A DNA stretch of 64,000 nt from Lentzea nigeriaca (GCF_016907955.1 NZ_JAFBCX010000010.1:62001-126000); one strand, 5' to 3'. Numbered from the stretch's first letter, positions 24,874-33,860 are shown. Translations and numbers: made by a program. Notes: generated by a model not told the origin, from the sequence alone.

Positions 24874-26190
24874 ATGGCGTCAACAACGCAGTTACGCCGA
24901 GCCGTCACATCCAGCTTCCTCGGCAGCGTCATCGAGTACTACGACTTCCTGCTCTACGCCACCGCCTCCGCGGTGGTGTTCAACAAGGTCTTCTTCTCCT
25001 CGCTCGACCCGCTGGTAGGCACGATCGCGAGCTTCGGCACGTTCGCGACCGGCTACCTCGCCCGCCCGCTCGGCGGTGTCCTCTTCGGACACTTCGGCGA
25101 CCTGCTGGGCCGCAAGAAGATGCTCGTGCTCACCATGAGCCTGATGGGTGTGGCGAGCTTCCTGATCGGACTGCTGCCCACCTACGCCCAGGTCGGCTGG
25201 CTCGCCCCGGCAGGGCTCGTGCTGCTGCGCGTCGTGCAGGGTATCTCCGTCGGCGGCGAGTGGGGCGGCGCGGTGCTGATGTCCGCCGAACACGCCACCT
25301 CCCGGCGCGGGCTCTGGGCGAGCTTCACCAACGCCGGCGCGCCCTGCGGCATGGTGCTGTCCACCGCCGCGCTCACCGGCACGGCCGCGCTGGTGGGGGA
25401 GCAGGCGTTCCTGCAGTGGGGCTGGCGGGTGCCGTTCCTGCTCAGCCTGGTGCTGCTGGCCGTCGGCCTGTTCGTCCGGATGAAGGTCGAGGAGACCCCG
25501 GTGTTCCAGGCCGAGAGGAAGCGCACCTCCGCACCGTTGATGGACGTGCTGCGCCACCACCCGCGCACGCTGCTGCTCGGTGTCGGCGTCGGCCTATCGG
25601 CGTTCGTCGCCCAGTCCACGCTCACCACGTTCATCCTCGCGTACGGAGTGCATGCCGGGACCCCCAGGCAGTCGATCCTCAACGCCCTCACCCTGTCCTC
25701 CGCGCTCGCCGTGATCGGCATCCTGGCCTGGTCGGCCGCGTCGGACCGGCTCGGCCGGCGGCCCGTCGTCCTCGCCGGCGCCGTGCTGATGGCGGCCTTC
25801 GGGTTCGCGCTGTTCCCGTTGGTGGACAACGGACTCATCGTGCTCGCCCTGGTCGTCGGCCAGGCCGTCCTGCACCCCATGATGTACGGCCCGCTGGCCG
25901 CCCTGTACAGCGAGCTGTTCTCCACCGGCAGCCGCTACACAGGTGCCTCGCTGGGCTACCAGCTCGCCGGGCTCGGCGCCGGCCTCGCACCACTGCTGTT
26001 CGCCCAGGTCCAGGCCTCGGCAGGGACCACGGCCATCTCGTTCATCCTCGCGGCGTTCTGCCTGCTGACCGTGCTGTGCACGCTCGCACTCCGGGAGACC
26101 AGCCGCACCAGCCTGACAGGAGACCTGAGTGCGGAACGCGGGACTGGGCAGCTGGCCGGCTCGCCGGGCACGGATGTCGCCCCGGCGTGA
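24874..26190 (+). CDS. MFS transporter, metabolite:H+ symporter (MHS) family
   Basis: 438 residues, ATG at 24874, 9 bp after the MaoC gene. Twelve membrane segments with MHS hallmarks: SSFLGSVIEYYDFLLYATASAVVF at the N-terminus, ARPLGGVLFGHFGDLLGRKKMLVLT (loop 2-3 signature) and LRVVQGISVGGEWGGAVLMSAEHA. MHS carriers import organic acids such as shikimate, citrate and benzoate derivatives with protons, which fits a catabolic operon that begins by CoA activation of an acid. The 3' end overlaps the ligase gene by 62 bp. Confidence 0.9.
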   Translation: MASTTQLRRAVTSSFLGSVIEYYDFLLYATASAVVFNKVFFSSLDPLVGTIASFGTFATGYLARPLGGVLFGHFGDLLGRKKMLVLTMSLMGVASFLIGLLPTYAQVGWLAPAGLVLLRVVQGISVGGEWGGAVLMSAEHATSRRGLWASFTNAGAPCGMVLSTAALTGTAALVGEQAFLQWGWRVPFLLSLVLLAVGLFVRMKVEETPVFQAERKRTSAPLMDVLRHHPRTLLLGVGVGLSAFVAQSTLTTFILAYGVHAGTPRQSILNALTLSSALAVIGILAWSAASDRLGRRPVVLAGAVLMAAFGFALFPLVDNGLIVLALVVGQAVLHPMMYGPLAALYSELFSTGSRYTGASLGYQLAGLGAGLAPLLFAQVQASAGTTAISFILAAFCLLTVLCTLALRETSRTSLTGDLSAERGTGQLAGSPGTDVAPA

Positions 26191-27571
26191 GGCGTTCACG
26201 TTCGAAGGTGCGTCGACCACCTACGAGGAGGTGGCTCGGCGCACCACGAAACTCGCGCGACGGCTGGAAGAGCTCGGTGTGCGGCACGGCGACCGGGTCG
26301 CCTACCTCGGCCCCAACCACCCGTCGTTCGCCGAGACGATGTTCGCCACGCACCTGCTCGGAGCGATCTTCGTCCCGCTGAACTTCCGGCTCACCACCGC
26401 CGAGATCGACTACCAGCTCGCCGACTGCGGCGCGCGCGTCCTGGTCCACGCGCCGCAGTTCCGGTCCGACCACCCGTCGACCGTCTCGCTCGACGACTAC
26501 GAAACGTGGCTGGAGGGCGGCTCCGAGGAGCCGCTCGACGTGCCGGTGTCCATTGAGGACAGTGCCCTGATCCTGTACACCTCCGGCACCACCGGCAGGC
26601 CCAAGGGCGCCGTCCTCAGCCACGCCAACCTGCTGTGGAACACCTTCAACCTGATGATCGGCGTCGACATCGCCGCCGACGAGGTCGCGCTGGTCGCGGC
26701 GCCGCTGTTCCACGTGGCGGCGCTGACCCAGACGCTGCTGCCCACCTTCATCAAGGGCGGCCGCAGCGTGATCACCCCGCGCTGGGACGTCACGGCGTGC
26801 CTGGAGCTGATCGAGTGGGAACAGGTGACGTGGATGTTCGGCGTCGCCACGATGTACGCCGACCTCGCGGCCTCCCCGCGGTGGCCGACCGCGGACCTCG
26901 CCTCGTTGCGGGTGCTGCTGTGCGGAGGCTCCGCGGTGCCGGACTCGGTCATCCGCACCTACCAGGACCGGGGCCTGGTGTTCTGCCAGGGCTACGGCCT
27001 GACCGAGACCGCGCCGGGAGCGACGTTCCTGGAAGCGGCCGACAGCGTGCGCAAGGCCGGTTCCGCCGGCGTGGCGGTGTTCTTCGCCGACGTCCGGCTG
27101 GCCGACACGGGTGAGATCGAGGTGCAGGGCCCGAACGTCACGCCCGGCTACTGGAACGACCCGGTCGCCACCGCGAACGCGTTCACCGAGGACGGCTGGT
27201 TCCGCACCGGCGACGTCGGGCGGCTCGACGACGAGGGCTACTTCTACGTCGTCGACCGGGTGAAGGACATGTTCATCTCGGGCGGGGAGAACGTGTACCC
27301 GGCCGAGGTGGAGAACGCGATCTCCGACCACCCCGACGTCGCCGAGGTCGCCGTCGTCGGGGTGCCCGACACGCGGTGGGGCGAGGTGGGCCGCGCCTTC
27401 GTCCGGCCGCGGTCGGGCGCACTGGTCGACGCGGCGGTGTTGCGCGACTTCCTGTTGCCGCGCCTGGCGAAGTACAAGATCCCCGTGCACGTCGACGTCG
27501 TCGCCGAACTGCCGCGCACCGGCTCGGGCAAGGTGCTCAAACCCGCCCTGCGCCGGCTGCCGCTGCCGTGA
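26129..27571 (+). CDS. Acyl-CoA synthetase (class I adenylate-forming ligase)
   Basis: 480 residues from a GTG at 26129 preceded by AGGAGA; the start lies inside the transporter gene. Motifs: YTSGTTGRPKGAVLSHANLL (A3), GYGLTETAPG (A5), WFRTGDVGRLDDEGYFYVVDRVKDM (A7/A8), GGENVYPAEVEN and the catalytic lysine in PRTGSGKVLKPAL. It should activate the imported acid as its CoA ester. It is the last gene of the PaaX-divergent operon. The 3' end overlaps the convergent kinase gene by 35 bp. Chain length or aromaticity of the substrate cannot be read from the motif set. Confidence 0.9.
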   Translation: MRNAGLGSWPARRARMSPRREAFTFEGASTTYEEVARRTTKLARRLEELGVRHGDRVAYLGPNHPSFAETMFATHLLGAIFVPLNFRLTTAEIDYQLADCGARVLVHAPQFRSDHPSTVSLDDYETWLEGGSEEPLDVPVSIEDSALILYTSGTTGRPKGAVLSHANLLWNTFNLMIGVDIAADEVALVAAPLFHVAALTQTLLPTFIKGGRSVITPRWDVTACLELIEWEQVTWMFGVATMYADLAASPRWPTADLASLRVLLCGGSAVPDSVIRTYQDRGLVFCQGYGLTETAPGATFLEAADSVRKAGSAGVAVFFADVRLADTGEIEVQGPNVTPGYWNDPVATANAFTEDGWFRTGDVGRLDDEGYFYVVDRVKDMFISGGENVYPAEVENAISDHPDVAEVAVVGVPDTRWGEVGRAFVRPRSGALVDAAVLRDFLLPRLAKYKIPVHVDVVAELPRTGSGKVLKPALRRLPLP

Positions 27572-29261
27572 CCGGGAGGCGCACGGTGAACGTGGTGCCC
27601 CGCCCCGGCGTGCTCGTCACGCCGACCGCACCACCGTGCGCCTCCACCAGCTTCCGCACGATCGCGAGCCCCAGCCCGCTGCCGCCGGTGCTGCGGGCCC
27701 GCGACTTGTCCGCCCGCCAGAACCTGTCGAACACGTGCGGCAGGTCCTCCGCGGCGATGCCGGACCCGGTGTCCGCCACGGAGATCACCACATCGGACCC
27801 GTCCGCGACCGCGCCGACCGTCACCGACCCACCGGACGGCACGTACCGCAGCGCGTTCGAGACGAGGTTGTCGAGAATCTGCCGCAACCGCAACGCGTCC
27901 GCCTCGACCGTGAGCTCCTCCGCCGACACCACGAGCGCGATCCCCGCCTGCGCTGCCCGTGCCTCCTGCGCTGCCCTGACCTGCTCGACCGCGGCCGCGA
28001 CGGGCACCGGCTCGATCGTCAGCCGCAACGACCCTGCCTCGGCGATCGCGAGGTCCTGGAGGTCGTCCACCACGTGTTGCAACACCAGAGCCTCCTTGAG
28101 CAGCAACGTGATCAGGGCAGGGTCGAGATCGCTCACCCCGTCCTCGGCCGCCTCCAGCCACCCGCGGATGTTGCTCAACGGCGTGCGCAGCTCGTGCGCC
28201 ACATCGCTCACCATCGCCTTGCGCGCCTGCTCCAGCTGCGTCCTGGACTCGACCATCGTGTTGAACGCCCTGGTCAGGCCCGCGATCTCGTCCTGCCCGC
28301 GCACGGGAACCGGCGGAATGTCGCTGCCACCCGACATGTGCTGAGCGGCAGCGGTCAACGCCCGCAACGGCCGCGTGATCCGCGCGCCCGCGAACGCCGC
28401 CACCCCGACGGCGGCCAGCAGCACCGCGGCCGCCACACCCACGATCTGCCAGCCGTTGCCCGACAACGAGATCGCCGCGGTCGGCCGGCCCGTGCGGTTC
28501 GTCAGGTACAGCAGCACCGGCGGCGCCACATACGGCGTGAGCTGCTCCTTGCGCGAAGCGGCGACGCACGCCGCGACGGCGGGCTCGTCCGGTGGCGGCA
28601 CACCACTGGACTGCTTGCGCGCCGGCGTGTAGTCGGGATCCAGGTCGACCGGCGGCAACGACCTGCGCGCCAGACAGGCGTTGACCAGGTCCTCCAGATC
28701 GAGCAACGCGTAGAAGTCGGCCGCGGTGTCGAACGGCAGCTCCTTGTCCCGGCAGTCCGGCCCGGTCCGCTCCTTCTTGACCATCCGCAGGCAGAACAAC
28801 GTCCCCGTGCGGTCCTCGCGCTCGCGGAAGTCGATCGGCGTGCGGAACGGCCCCAGCACCCGCTTGTCGATCCGGTCAGCGGGCGCGTCCGGCACCAGCA
28901 CCGGGTCGACGGCCAGCGCGTCCACCACGGCGGCGGCCGTCGCGGGCAGCTGACCGCCGTCCCCGCCCTGGTCGGCGACGGTCTGCCCGTCCTTGGTGAC
29001 CAGCACGATCCGGCGGTTCGGACTGTCGTCCGCCAGCGACCTGATCACAACGTCCACATCGGACCAGTCGCGGTTCGCGGTGGCGTACTGCAACAGCGCG
29101 GCGTAGATCCGGTTGTCCGCCGCCAGCTCCCTGCCCTGCTCGCGCGCGATCGACGCCTGGGTCAGCCGGGTGGCGAGCCACGCCGTCGCGGCGATCGAGC
29201 ACACCGCGATCAGCACCACGACCACGAGCAGGCGGGTGAAGACGCTACGGCGCATCAGCAC
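27537..29261 (-). CDS. Two-component sensor histidine kinase with HAMP domain
   Basis: 574 residues. A membrane segment at about 10-30, an unusually long extracytoplasmic region to about 270 containing four cysteines (157, 170, 196, 232), a second membrane helix at about 271-293, a HAMP linker (ARITRPLRALTAAAQHMSGG), HisKA with His356 (DVAHELRTPLSN), and the ATPase boxes LVSNALRYVPSGG, VADTGSGIAAEDLPHVFDRFWR and GSGLGLAIVRKL. The sensor region length suggests direct sensing outside the cell. Its start overlaps the response regulator end by 17 bp, and the pair diverges from a MacAB-like exporter operon. Confidence 0.92.
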   Translation of the reverse strand: MLMRRSVFTRLLVVVVLIAVCSIAATAWLATRLTQASIAREQGRELAADNRIYAALLQYATANRDWSDVDVVIRSLADDSPNRRIVLVTKDGQTVADQGGDGGQLPATAAAVVDALAVDPVLVPDAPADRIDKRVLGPFRTPIDFREREDRTGTLFCLRMVKKERTGPDCRDKELPFDTAADFYALLDLEDLVNACLARRSLPPVDLDPDYTPARKQSSGVPPPDEPAVAACVAASRKEQLTPYVAPPVLLYLTNRTGRPTAAISLSGNGWQIVGVAAAVLLAAVGVAAFAGARITRPLRALTAAAQHMSGGSDIPPVPVRGQDEIAGLTRAFNTMVESRTQLEQARKAMVSDVAHELRTPLSNIRGWLEAAEDGVSDLDPALITLLLKEALVLQHVVDDLQDLAIAEAGSLRLTIEPVPVAAAVEQVRAAQEARAAQAGIALVVSAEELTVEADALRLRQILDNLVSNALRYVPSGGSVTVGAVADGSDVVISVADTGSGIAAEDLPHVFDRFWRADKSRARSTGGSGLGLAIVRKLVEAHGGAVGVTSTPGRGTTFTVRLPVTAAAAGAGRV

Positions 29262-29949
29262 GTCCGGCGGTGAGCTTGTAGCCGATGCCGTACACGGTGA
29301 CCAGGTGCTCCGGCGTGCGCGAGTCAGTCTCGATCTTGCGGCGCAGGTTCTTCACATGCGTGTCGATCGTCCGCGCGGTGAGGTAGCTGTCGAACCCGTG
29401 CATGCGGGCCAGCAGCTGCTCGCGCGTGAACACCCGGTTCACCTCGGACGCGAGCACCTCCAGCAACCCGAACTCGCCGGGCGTGCACTCGACCGGCGCA
29501 CCCCGCACCGTCACCTCATGCCGCACCGGGTCCACCACGATCGGACCCACCCGCAACAACGGCGCCGGCCGCGCGGCCGGCCGCCGCCGCAGCAACGTCC
29601 GCACGCGCGCCACGAGCTCACGCGGGCTGAACGGCTTGGTCATGTAGTCGTCCGCGCCGAGACCCAGCCCGTGCAGCAGGTCGTCCTCAGTGGACCGCGC
29701 GGTGAGCATGAGCACCAGCACGCCGGATTCGTCCTTGCCGGCCCGCAAAGCCCGGCAGACGTCCAGGCCGCCCAGTCCGGGCAGCATCAGGTCCAGCACG
29801 ACGAGCTGGGGCTGCTGGGCGCGGACGACCTCGAGCGCCTCCCGTCCGTCGTGGACGACGACAACGCGGTGGTGGTCCTGCTCGAGGTAACGGCGGACCA
29901 GCTCGGCCTGGTTCTCGTCGTCCTCCGCGACCAGGATGAGAGCGCTCAC
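29245..29949 (-). CDS. OmpR-family response regulator
   Basis: 234 residues (MSALILVAEDDENQAELVRRYLEQ). Receiver with Asp53 (LVVLDLMLPGLGG), Thr in LTARSTED and Lys in YMTKPFSPRE; winged-helix output domain with CTPGEFGLLEVLASEVN and IDTHVKNLRRKIE. It precedes and overlaps the kinase gene. The divergent adaptor/ABC operon starts about 80 bp away on the other strand, so this system most probably controls that exporter, as is usual for kinase/MacAB neighbours. Confidence 0.93.
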   Translation of the reverse strand: MSALILVAEDDENQAELVRRYLEQDHHRVVVVHDGREALEVVRAQQPQLVVLDLMLPGLGGLDVCRALRAGKDESGVLVLMLTARSTEDDLLHGLGLGADDYMTKPFSPRELVARVRTLLRRRPAARPAPLLRVGPIVVDPVRHEVTVRGAPVECTPGEFGLLEVLASEVNRVFTREQLLARMHGFDSYLTARTIDTHVKNLRRKIETDSRTPEHLVTVYGIGYKLTAGRADAP

Positions 29950-30028
29950 GGGCCGAGGATACGGACGCCCTCGCGGCGATCACCGGTTCGTCACAGGATC
30001 CTCACAAGTGCCGATCAAGATCCACGGC

Positions 30029-31063
30029 ATGCGCAAGACCGTTATCGCGGCGGCCGCGGTGCTCGTCGTGGTCGTCATCGCCGCCGTGCTCCTGGTCCGC
30101 GGCCGGCCCGACGAACCCGCCGCAGCCCCGCCACCGGCGCCGAAGACCACGACCGTGCGGAAAGGAGACCTCACGAACACCCGCGTCCTGCAGGGCGACC
30201 TCGGCTTCGGCACGGCCAGGCCGGTCAAAGGGGGCACGGGCACGGTCACGAAGCTGCCGGCGGTCGGTCAGGTCACCGAACTGGGCAAGGAACTGTACCG
30301 CGTCGACGACCAGCCGGTAGTGGTGTTCATCGGCGCCACCCCGCTGTTCCGTCCGCTCGATGCGCCGGGCCTCAAGGGCTCCGACGTCGCCGTGCTGATC
30401 GAGAACCTCGCCGCCCTCGGCTACCAGGTCGGCACCCGCCCGCGTGACCCCTCGAAGGCCGAGCTCACGCCGGCCGTCGTCGACGCACTCAAGCGGTGGC
30501 AGAAGGCGCAGGGGGCCGAGCAGACCGGCGTCCTGCAGCCCGGCCGCGTGCTCGTCGTGGACCGCCCGATGCGTGTGCAGTCGGTGAAAGCCCAGCTGGG
30601 CGTCCCGGCGGCCGAGGAGCTCTTCGAGATCACGCCGACCACCCGCCTGATCACCCTGCAGGTGCCGGCCTCGGAACTGGGCGCGGTCAAGGCCTCGATG
30701 CCGGTCACGATCGTCCGCCCGGATACGCGCGAGGTGCCCGGAAAGGTCAGTTCCGTGACGAACACGCCTGCCGCGGAGAACGGCGGCGGTCCCCGGGTCA
30801 GCGTCGTGATCACGCCCGACAACCCCGCCGACGTCGCTGACCTCGACATCGCGCCGGTGCGGCTGAAGTTCACGACCGAGAGCCGAACCGGCGTGCTCAC
30901 CGTGCCGTTGGCTGCTTTGGTGGCGCTGAAGGAGGGCGGTTACGCGGTGCAGCTGCCTTCCGGTGCGTTGAAAGCCGTGCAGACCGGCCTGTACTCGCAG
31001 GACAAGGTCGAGATCTCCGGTGACGGCATCACCGACGGCCTCGAAGTGGTGACGGCCGAGTGA
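30029..31063 (+). CDS. MacA-like membrane-fusion adaptor with peptidoglycan-binding domain
   Basis: 344 residues from the ATG at 30029 (MRKTVIAAAAVLVVVVIAAVLLVRG, a signal anchor); a GTG at 30008 is an alternative. After a short proline linker, the TTTVRKGDLTNTRVLQGDLGFG stretch begins the adaptor barrel. A PG_binding_1-like helical insert follows (VAVLIENLAALGYQVG...LTPAVVDALKRWQKAQG...GVLQPGRVLV, about 120-185), then the C-terminal beta-barrel with RTGVLTVPLAALVALKEGG. This adaptor variant replaces the coiled coil of Gram-negative MacA in actinobacteria. Its stop overlaps the ATPase start, consistent with one exporter operon. Confidence 0.85.
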   Translation: MRKTVIAAAAVLVVVVIAAVLLVRGRPDEPAAAPPPAPKTTTVRKGDLTNTRVLQGDLGFGTARPVKGGTGTVTKLPAVGQVTELGKELYRVDDQPVVVFIGATPLFRPLDAPGLKGSDVAVLIENLAALGYQVGTRPRDPSKAELTPAVVDALKRWQKAQGAEQTGVLQPGRVLVVDRPMRVQSVKAQLGVPAAEELFEITPTTRLITLQVPASELGAVKASMPVTIVRPDTREVPGKVSSVTNTPAAENGGGPRVSVVITPDNPADVADLDIAPVRLKFTTESRTGVLTVPLAALVALKEGGYAVQLPSGALKAVQTGLYSQDKVEISGDGITDGLEVVTAE

Positions 31064-31770
31064 CCCCGGTGCTCGCGTTGCGCTCGGTCTCGAAGCACTA
31101 CCCCGGCGGCGTGAAGGCGTTGGATTGCGTCTCGCTGCAGGTTCGTCCGGGGGAGTTGCTCGCCATCGTCGGCCCGTCCGGCTCGGGCAAGTCCACCCTG
31201 CTGCACCTAGTCGGCACTTTGGACCTGCCGTCGTCCGGCACGGTGGAGATCGACGGCCTGGACGTCTCGTCGCTCCCGGACCGCAAGCTGTCGGCGTTGC
31301 GGGGGAGCCGGCTGGGGTTCGTGTTCCAGCAGTTCCACCTCTCCGACGGGCTGACCGCGGTCGAGAACGTCGCCACCGGCCTGCTGTACGCGGGCGTGCG
31401 GCGGCGCGACCGGCACGCGCTGGCCGTGTCGGCACTGGAACGCGTCGGGCTCGGGCACCGCGTCGACCACCGGCCGCAACAGCTCTCCGGCGGTGAACGG
31501 CAGCGCGTCGCCATCGCTCGTGCGGTGGTGAACAACCCGTCGCTGGTGCTGGCCGACGAACCCACCGGTGCGCTCGACACCGCCAACGGACTCGCGGTGC
31601 TGGAGCTGTTGCGGGAGTTGAACCGGCAGGGGACGACCATCGCGTTGATCACCCATGATCGGGACATCGCCGCGTCGTTGCCGCGCCGGGTGGAACTGCG
31701 GGACGGGCGGATCGTCGCGGACACCGGCGGCCCCGCCGAACGGACAGTGGTCACGGGGAGCGTGTTATGA
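31060..31770 (+). CDS. ABC transporter ATP-binding protein, MacB/LolD type
   Basis: 236 residues, GTG start overlapping the adaptor stop by 4 bp. Walker A GPSGSGKST (38-46), Q-loop FVFQQFHLSD, signature QQLSGGERQRVAIARA, Walker B LVLADEPTGALD and the H-loop ITHDRDIA. The LolD/MacB subfamily powers mechanotransmission-type transporters rather than classical import. It pairs with the FtsX-like permease immediately downstream and the adaptor upstream; likely cargo are peptides, antibiotics or lipoproteins, unspecified here. Confidence 0.95.
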   Translation: MTPVLALRSVSKHYPGGVKALDCVSLQVRPGELLAIVGPSGSGKSTLLHLVGTLDLPSSGTVEIDGLDVSSLPDRKLSALRGSRLGFVFQQFHLSDGLTAVENVATGLLYAGVRRRDRHALAVSALERVGLGHRVDHRPQQLSGGERQRVAIARAVVNNPSLVLADEPTGALDTANGLAVLELLRELNRQGTTIALITHDRDIAASLPRRVELRDGRIVADTGGPAERTVVTGSVL

Positions 31771-32936
31771 CTCGCCTCTCCCCGGCCGACCTGCTGTCCC
31801 TGGGCTCCCTCGGCCTGCGCACCCGCAGACTCCGCGCCGCCCTCTCCGCCCTCGGCATCGCCCTGGGCATAGCCACCGTCATCGTCGTCACCGGCATCCC
31901 GGCCTCCAGCCAGCAAGCCCTGCTGGACGAACTCACCGCCCTGGGCACCAACCTGCTGCGAGCCCAACCCACCCAGCGCAACGAGAACCCGGTCCTCCTC
32001 CCCGAGTCCTCCGTGGCGATGGTCCAGCGAATCGGCCCGGTCACCGCCGCCGCAGCCGTCGCCAACACCCACACCCGAGTCCGCCGCAACGACCTGCTCG
32101 ACCCCGGCCACAGCTCCGACATCACCGTCCTCGCCGCCAGCCCGAACGTCCTGGACACGGTCAACGGTCACATCCAGACCGGCGAGTTCCTCCGACGCCC
32201 GAACTTCCCGGAGGTCGTGCTCGGCAACGTCGCCGCGACCAGGCTCGGCCTCCAGGACATCCGCGAGCAGCCCGCGGTGTTCGTCAAAGACAAGTGGTTC
32301 ACCGTGGTCGGCGTCCTGGCGCCGAACCCGCTCGCCCCCGAGCTGGAACGCGCGGTCCTGGTCGGCTGGGAGGCCGCCCGCACCCACCTCGGCTTCGACG
32401 GCCACCCGACGGTCGTCTACGTGAAGGCACGCGAGGAGTCCATCGAGGACGTTCGCGCGGTCCTGCCTGCCACGTTGTACGGCGAGATCCCCGGTATGGT
32501 GCAGGTCAGCCGCCCGTCCGACGCCCTGGCCGCCAAGCGCGCCACGCAGAACTCCTACAGCGCGCTGTTCCTGGGCCTGGCAGGCGTGGCGGTCCTCATC
32601 GGCGGCGTCGGCGTGGCCAACACGATGGTGATCTCCGTGCTGGAACGGCGCAGCGAGATCGGCCTCAGACGAGCCCTCGGCGCCACCAAGGGCCACATCC
32701 GCGCCCAGTTCCTGACCGAGGCGGTGCTGCTCTCCGGCCTCGGCGGCCTGGCGGGCACCGCGCTCGGCACCGCGGGCGTCGCCGGCTACGCCACGCTGCA
32801 CCGCTGGCCGTTCGTCATCCCCCTGCCGGTGCTCGCCGCAGGCGTGCTGGCCGCGTTCGTCGTCGGCGCCGCCGCAGGTCTCTACCCCTCCATCCGCGCC
32901 GCCCGGCTCACCCCGACCCAGGCGCTCTCCGCGTGA
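31767..32936 (+). CDS. MacB/FtsX-like ABC transporter permease
   Basis: 389 residues, start overlapping the ATPase stop. N-terminal membrane helix (RLRAALSALGIALGIATVIVVTGI), a periplasmic MacB core domain of about 220 residues, then three C-terminal helices with the FtsX motif GGVGVANTMVISVLERRSEIGLRRALGATKGHIRAQFLTEA, shown here in pieces around residues 275-325. The ending YPSIRAARLTPTQALSA is typical. One copy suffices for a homodimeric MacB-like exporter. The lipoprotein gene follows 13 bp after the stop. Confidence 0.93.
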   Translation: MTRLSPADLLSLGSLGLRTRRLRAALSALGIALGIATVIVVTGIPASSQQALLDELTALGTNLLRAQPTQRNENPVLLPESSVAMVQRIGPVTAAAAVANTHTRVRRNDLLDPGHSSDITVLAASPNVLDTVNGHIQTGEFLRRPNFPEVVLGNVAATRLGLQDIREQPAVFVKDKWFTVVGVLAPNPLAPELERAVLVGWEAARTHLGFDGHPTVVYVKAREESIEDVRAVLPATLYGEIPGMVQVSRPSDALAAKRATQNSYSALFLGLAGVAVLIGGVGVANTMVISVLERRSEIGLRRALGATKGHIRAQFLTEAVLLSGLGGLAGTALGTAGVAGYATLHRWPFVIPLPVLAAGVLAAFVVGAAAGLYPSIRAARLTPTQALSA

Positions 32937-32949
32937 CGAAAGGAAAGAA

Positions 32950-33486
32950 ATGAAGGCCCCACTGGCCGCGCTGCTTTTCCTGCTGGCCGCCTGCAGTCCG
33001 CCGCCCGCGCAACCGGGCGTCGCCTCGATCTCGACGCCGAACAGCAGCGCCGCCCCGACGTCCGCGGCGCAGGAACAGCGGCCCCGCGAACGCCTCGACA
33101 TGACGCCGGAGGACATCGACGCCCTGTACGCCGCGTACGACCGGTGCCTGGGCCAGTTCGGGATGGACAAGCAGAGCCAGGTCGCGGCCCGCCAGGCCGG
33201 CACGGTGCCGCCCAAGGCAGAGGAGGACAAGGCGCTCAAGGCCTGCGAGTCGAAGGACCCGCTGCCCCCGTGGGAGAAGGACGTCAACAACCCGGAGGCC
33301 GTCGACTTCGCCAACCGCGTCGTGCAGTGCCTGCGCGGCAAGGGCGTTCGTTACGTCGAGGTGCACAACGAACCCGGCGCCGAGCAGGTCTCCTACGCGT
33401 TCGGCGGCCCCAACAACGACGCCGCGTCGATCACGCTCGGCCTGGAGCACGCGAAGGAGTGCGAGATCGAGGCCTCCAAGAAGTAG
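32950..33486 (+). CDS. Lipoprotein of unknown function
   Basis: 178 residues, ATG at 32950 behind AAAGGAAAG. A lipobox LLAAC places the modified cysteine at residue 15, after a very short signal sequence, followed by a Ser/Pro/Ala-rich spacer and a soluble domain (MTPEDIDALYAAYDRCLGQFGMDKQS...) with three further cysteines and many charged residues. No family was recognised. It ends the MacAB-like operon, and similar small lipoproteins commonly accompany such exporters in actinobacteria; it could be a cargo-binding or sensing component. An Lnt substrate in principle. Confidence 0.82.
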   Translation: MKAPLAALLFLLAACSPPPAQPGVASISTPNSSAAPTSAAQEQRPRERLDMTPEDIDALYAAYDRCLGQFGMDKQSQVAARQAGTVPPKAEEDKALKACESKDPLPPWEKDVNNPEAVDFANRVVQCLRGKGVRYVEVHNEPGAEQVSYAFGGPNNDAASITLGLEHAKECEIEASKK

Positions 33487-33493
33487 CCGCTTG

Positions 33494-33670
33494 TGTCCCG
33501 CGCCGGAAATCCGTACCAGAAGTCCAGTCTTCTTTCTTTGGCACGCGGGGGCCTTTCGTCCGCTCCGAGAGTACGAAAGCTCCCCGCGTACTCTTCAGCA
33601 CCGGCGTGTCGTGGCTGGACACGCCGGGTAGTGAGGAACGACTTCGTTGCCGGATTTCCGGCGCAGGACT
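33494..33670. mobile_element. MITE-like repeat element, copy B
   Basis: The segment is bounded by near-perfect inverted ends: TGTCCCGCGCCGGAAATCCG at 33494-33513 and CGGATTTCCGGCGCAGGACT at 33651-33670 (one internal mismatch). Its right 133 bp (33537-33669) is 98% identical to 4494-4626. It encodes no transposase; inside are the same two hairpins as in copy A. A small non-autonomous element or a conserved structured RNA/terminator cassette would both fit. No clear target-site duplication was seen. Confidence 0.6.
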
Positions 33671-33836
33671 ATCTAGTGGAGCGTCGCGGCTTGGTTGTGC
33701 TCCGTTGAGTCGGGCTGGGGGCTGGGCGGTCTGGTGCTCGTCACCGAAAGCCCGGATGGCCGCGCTCTCATGCACGTCCGCTGCCGAGATGGCGGTAGAG
33801 AAATGCCGACGCAAACGTTTTCTGATCACCTCAACT

Positions 33837-33860
33837 GCTGCCAACCGTGCAGTTGGCAGC
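33837..33860. repeat. 24-bp inverted repeat
   Basis: GCTGCCAAC (33837-33845) and GTTGGCAGC (33852-33860) pair perfectly around a 6-base loop. It lies inside the gene-free spacer, far from either flanking start, so it may be a terminator stem or part of a decayed element. Confidence 0.6.

Noticed and set aside
31098..33341. 747-codon minus-strand open frame
   Set aside because: Antisense to the ABC ATPase, permease and lipoprotein, all of which have clear domain motifs and coupled starts.
33537..33669. Repeat as remains of an IS transposase
   Set aside because: Too short and no DDE or serine-recombinase residues in any frame; only inverted ends support mobility.
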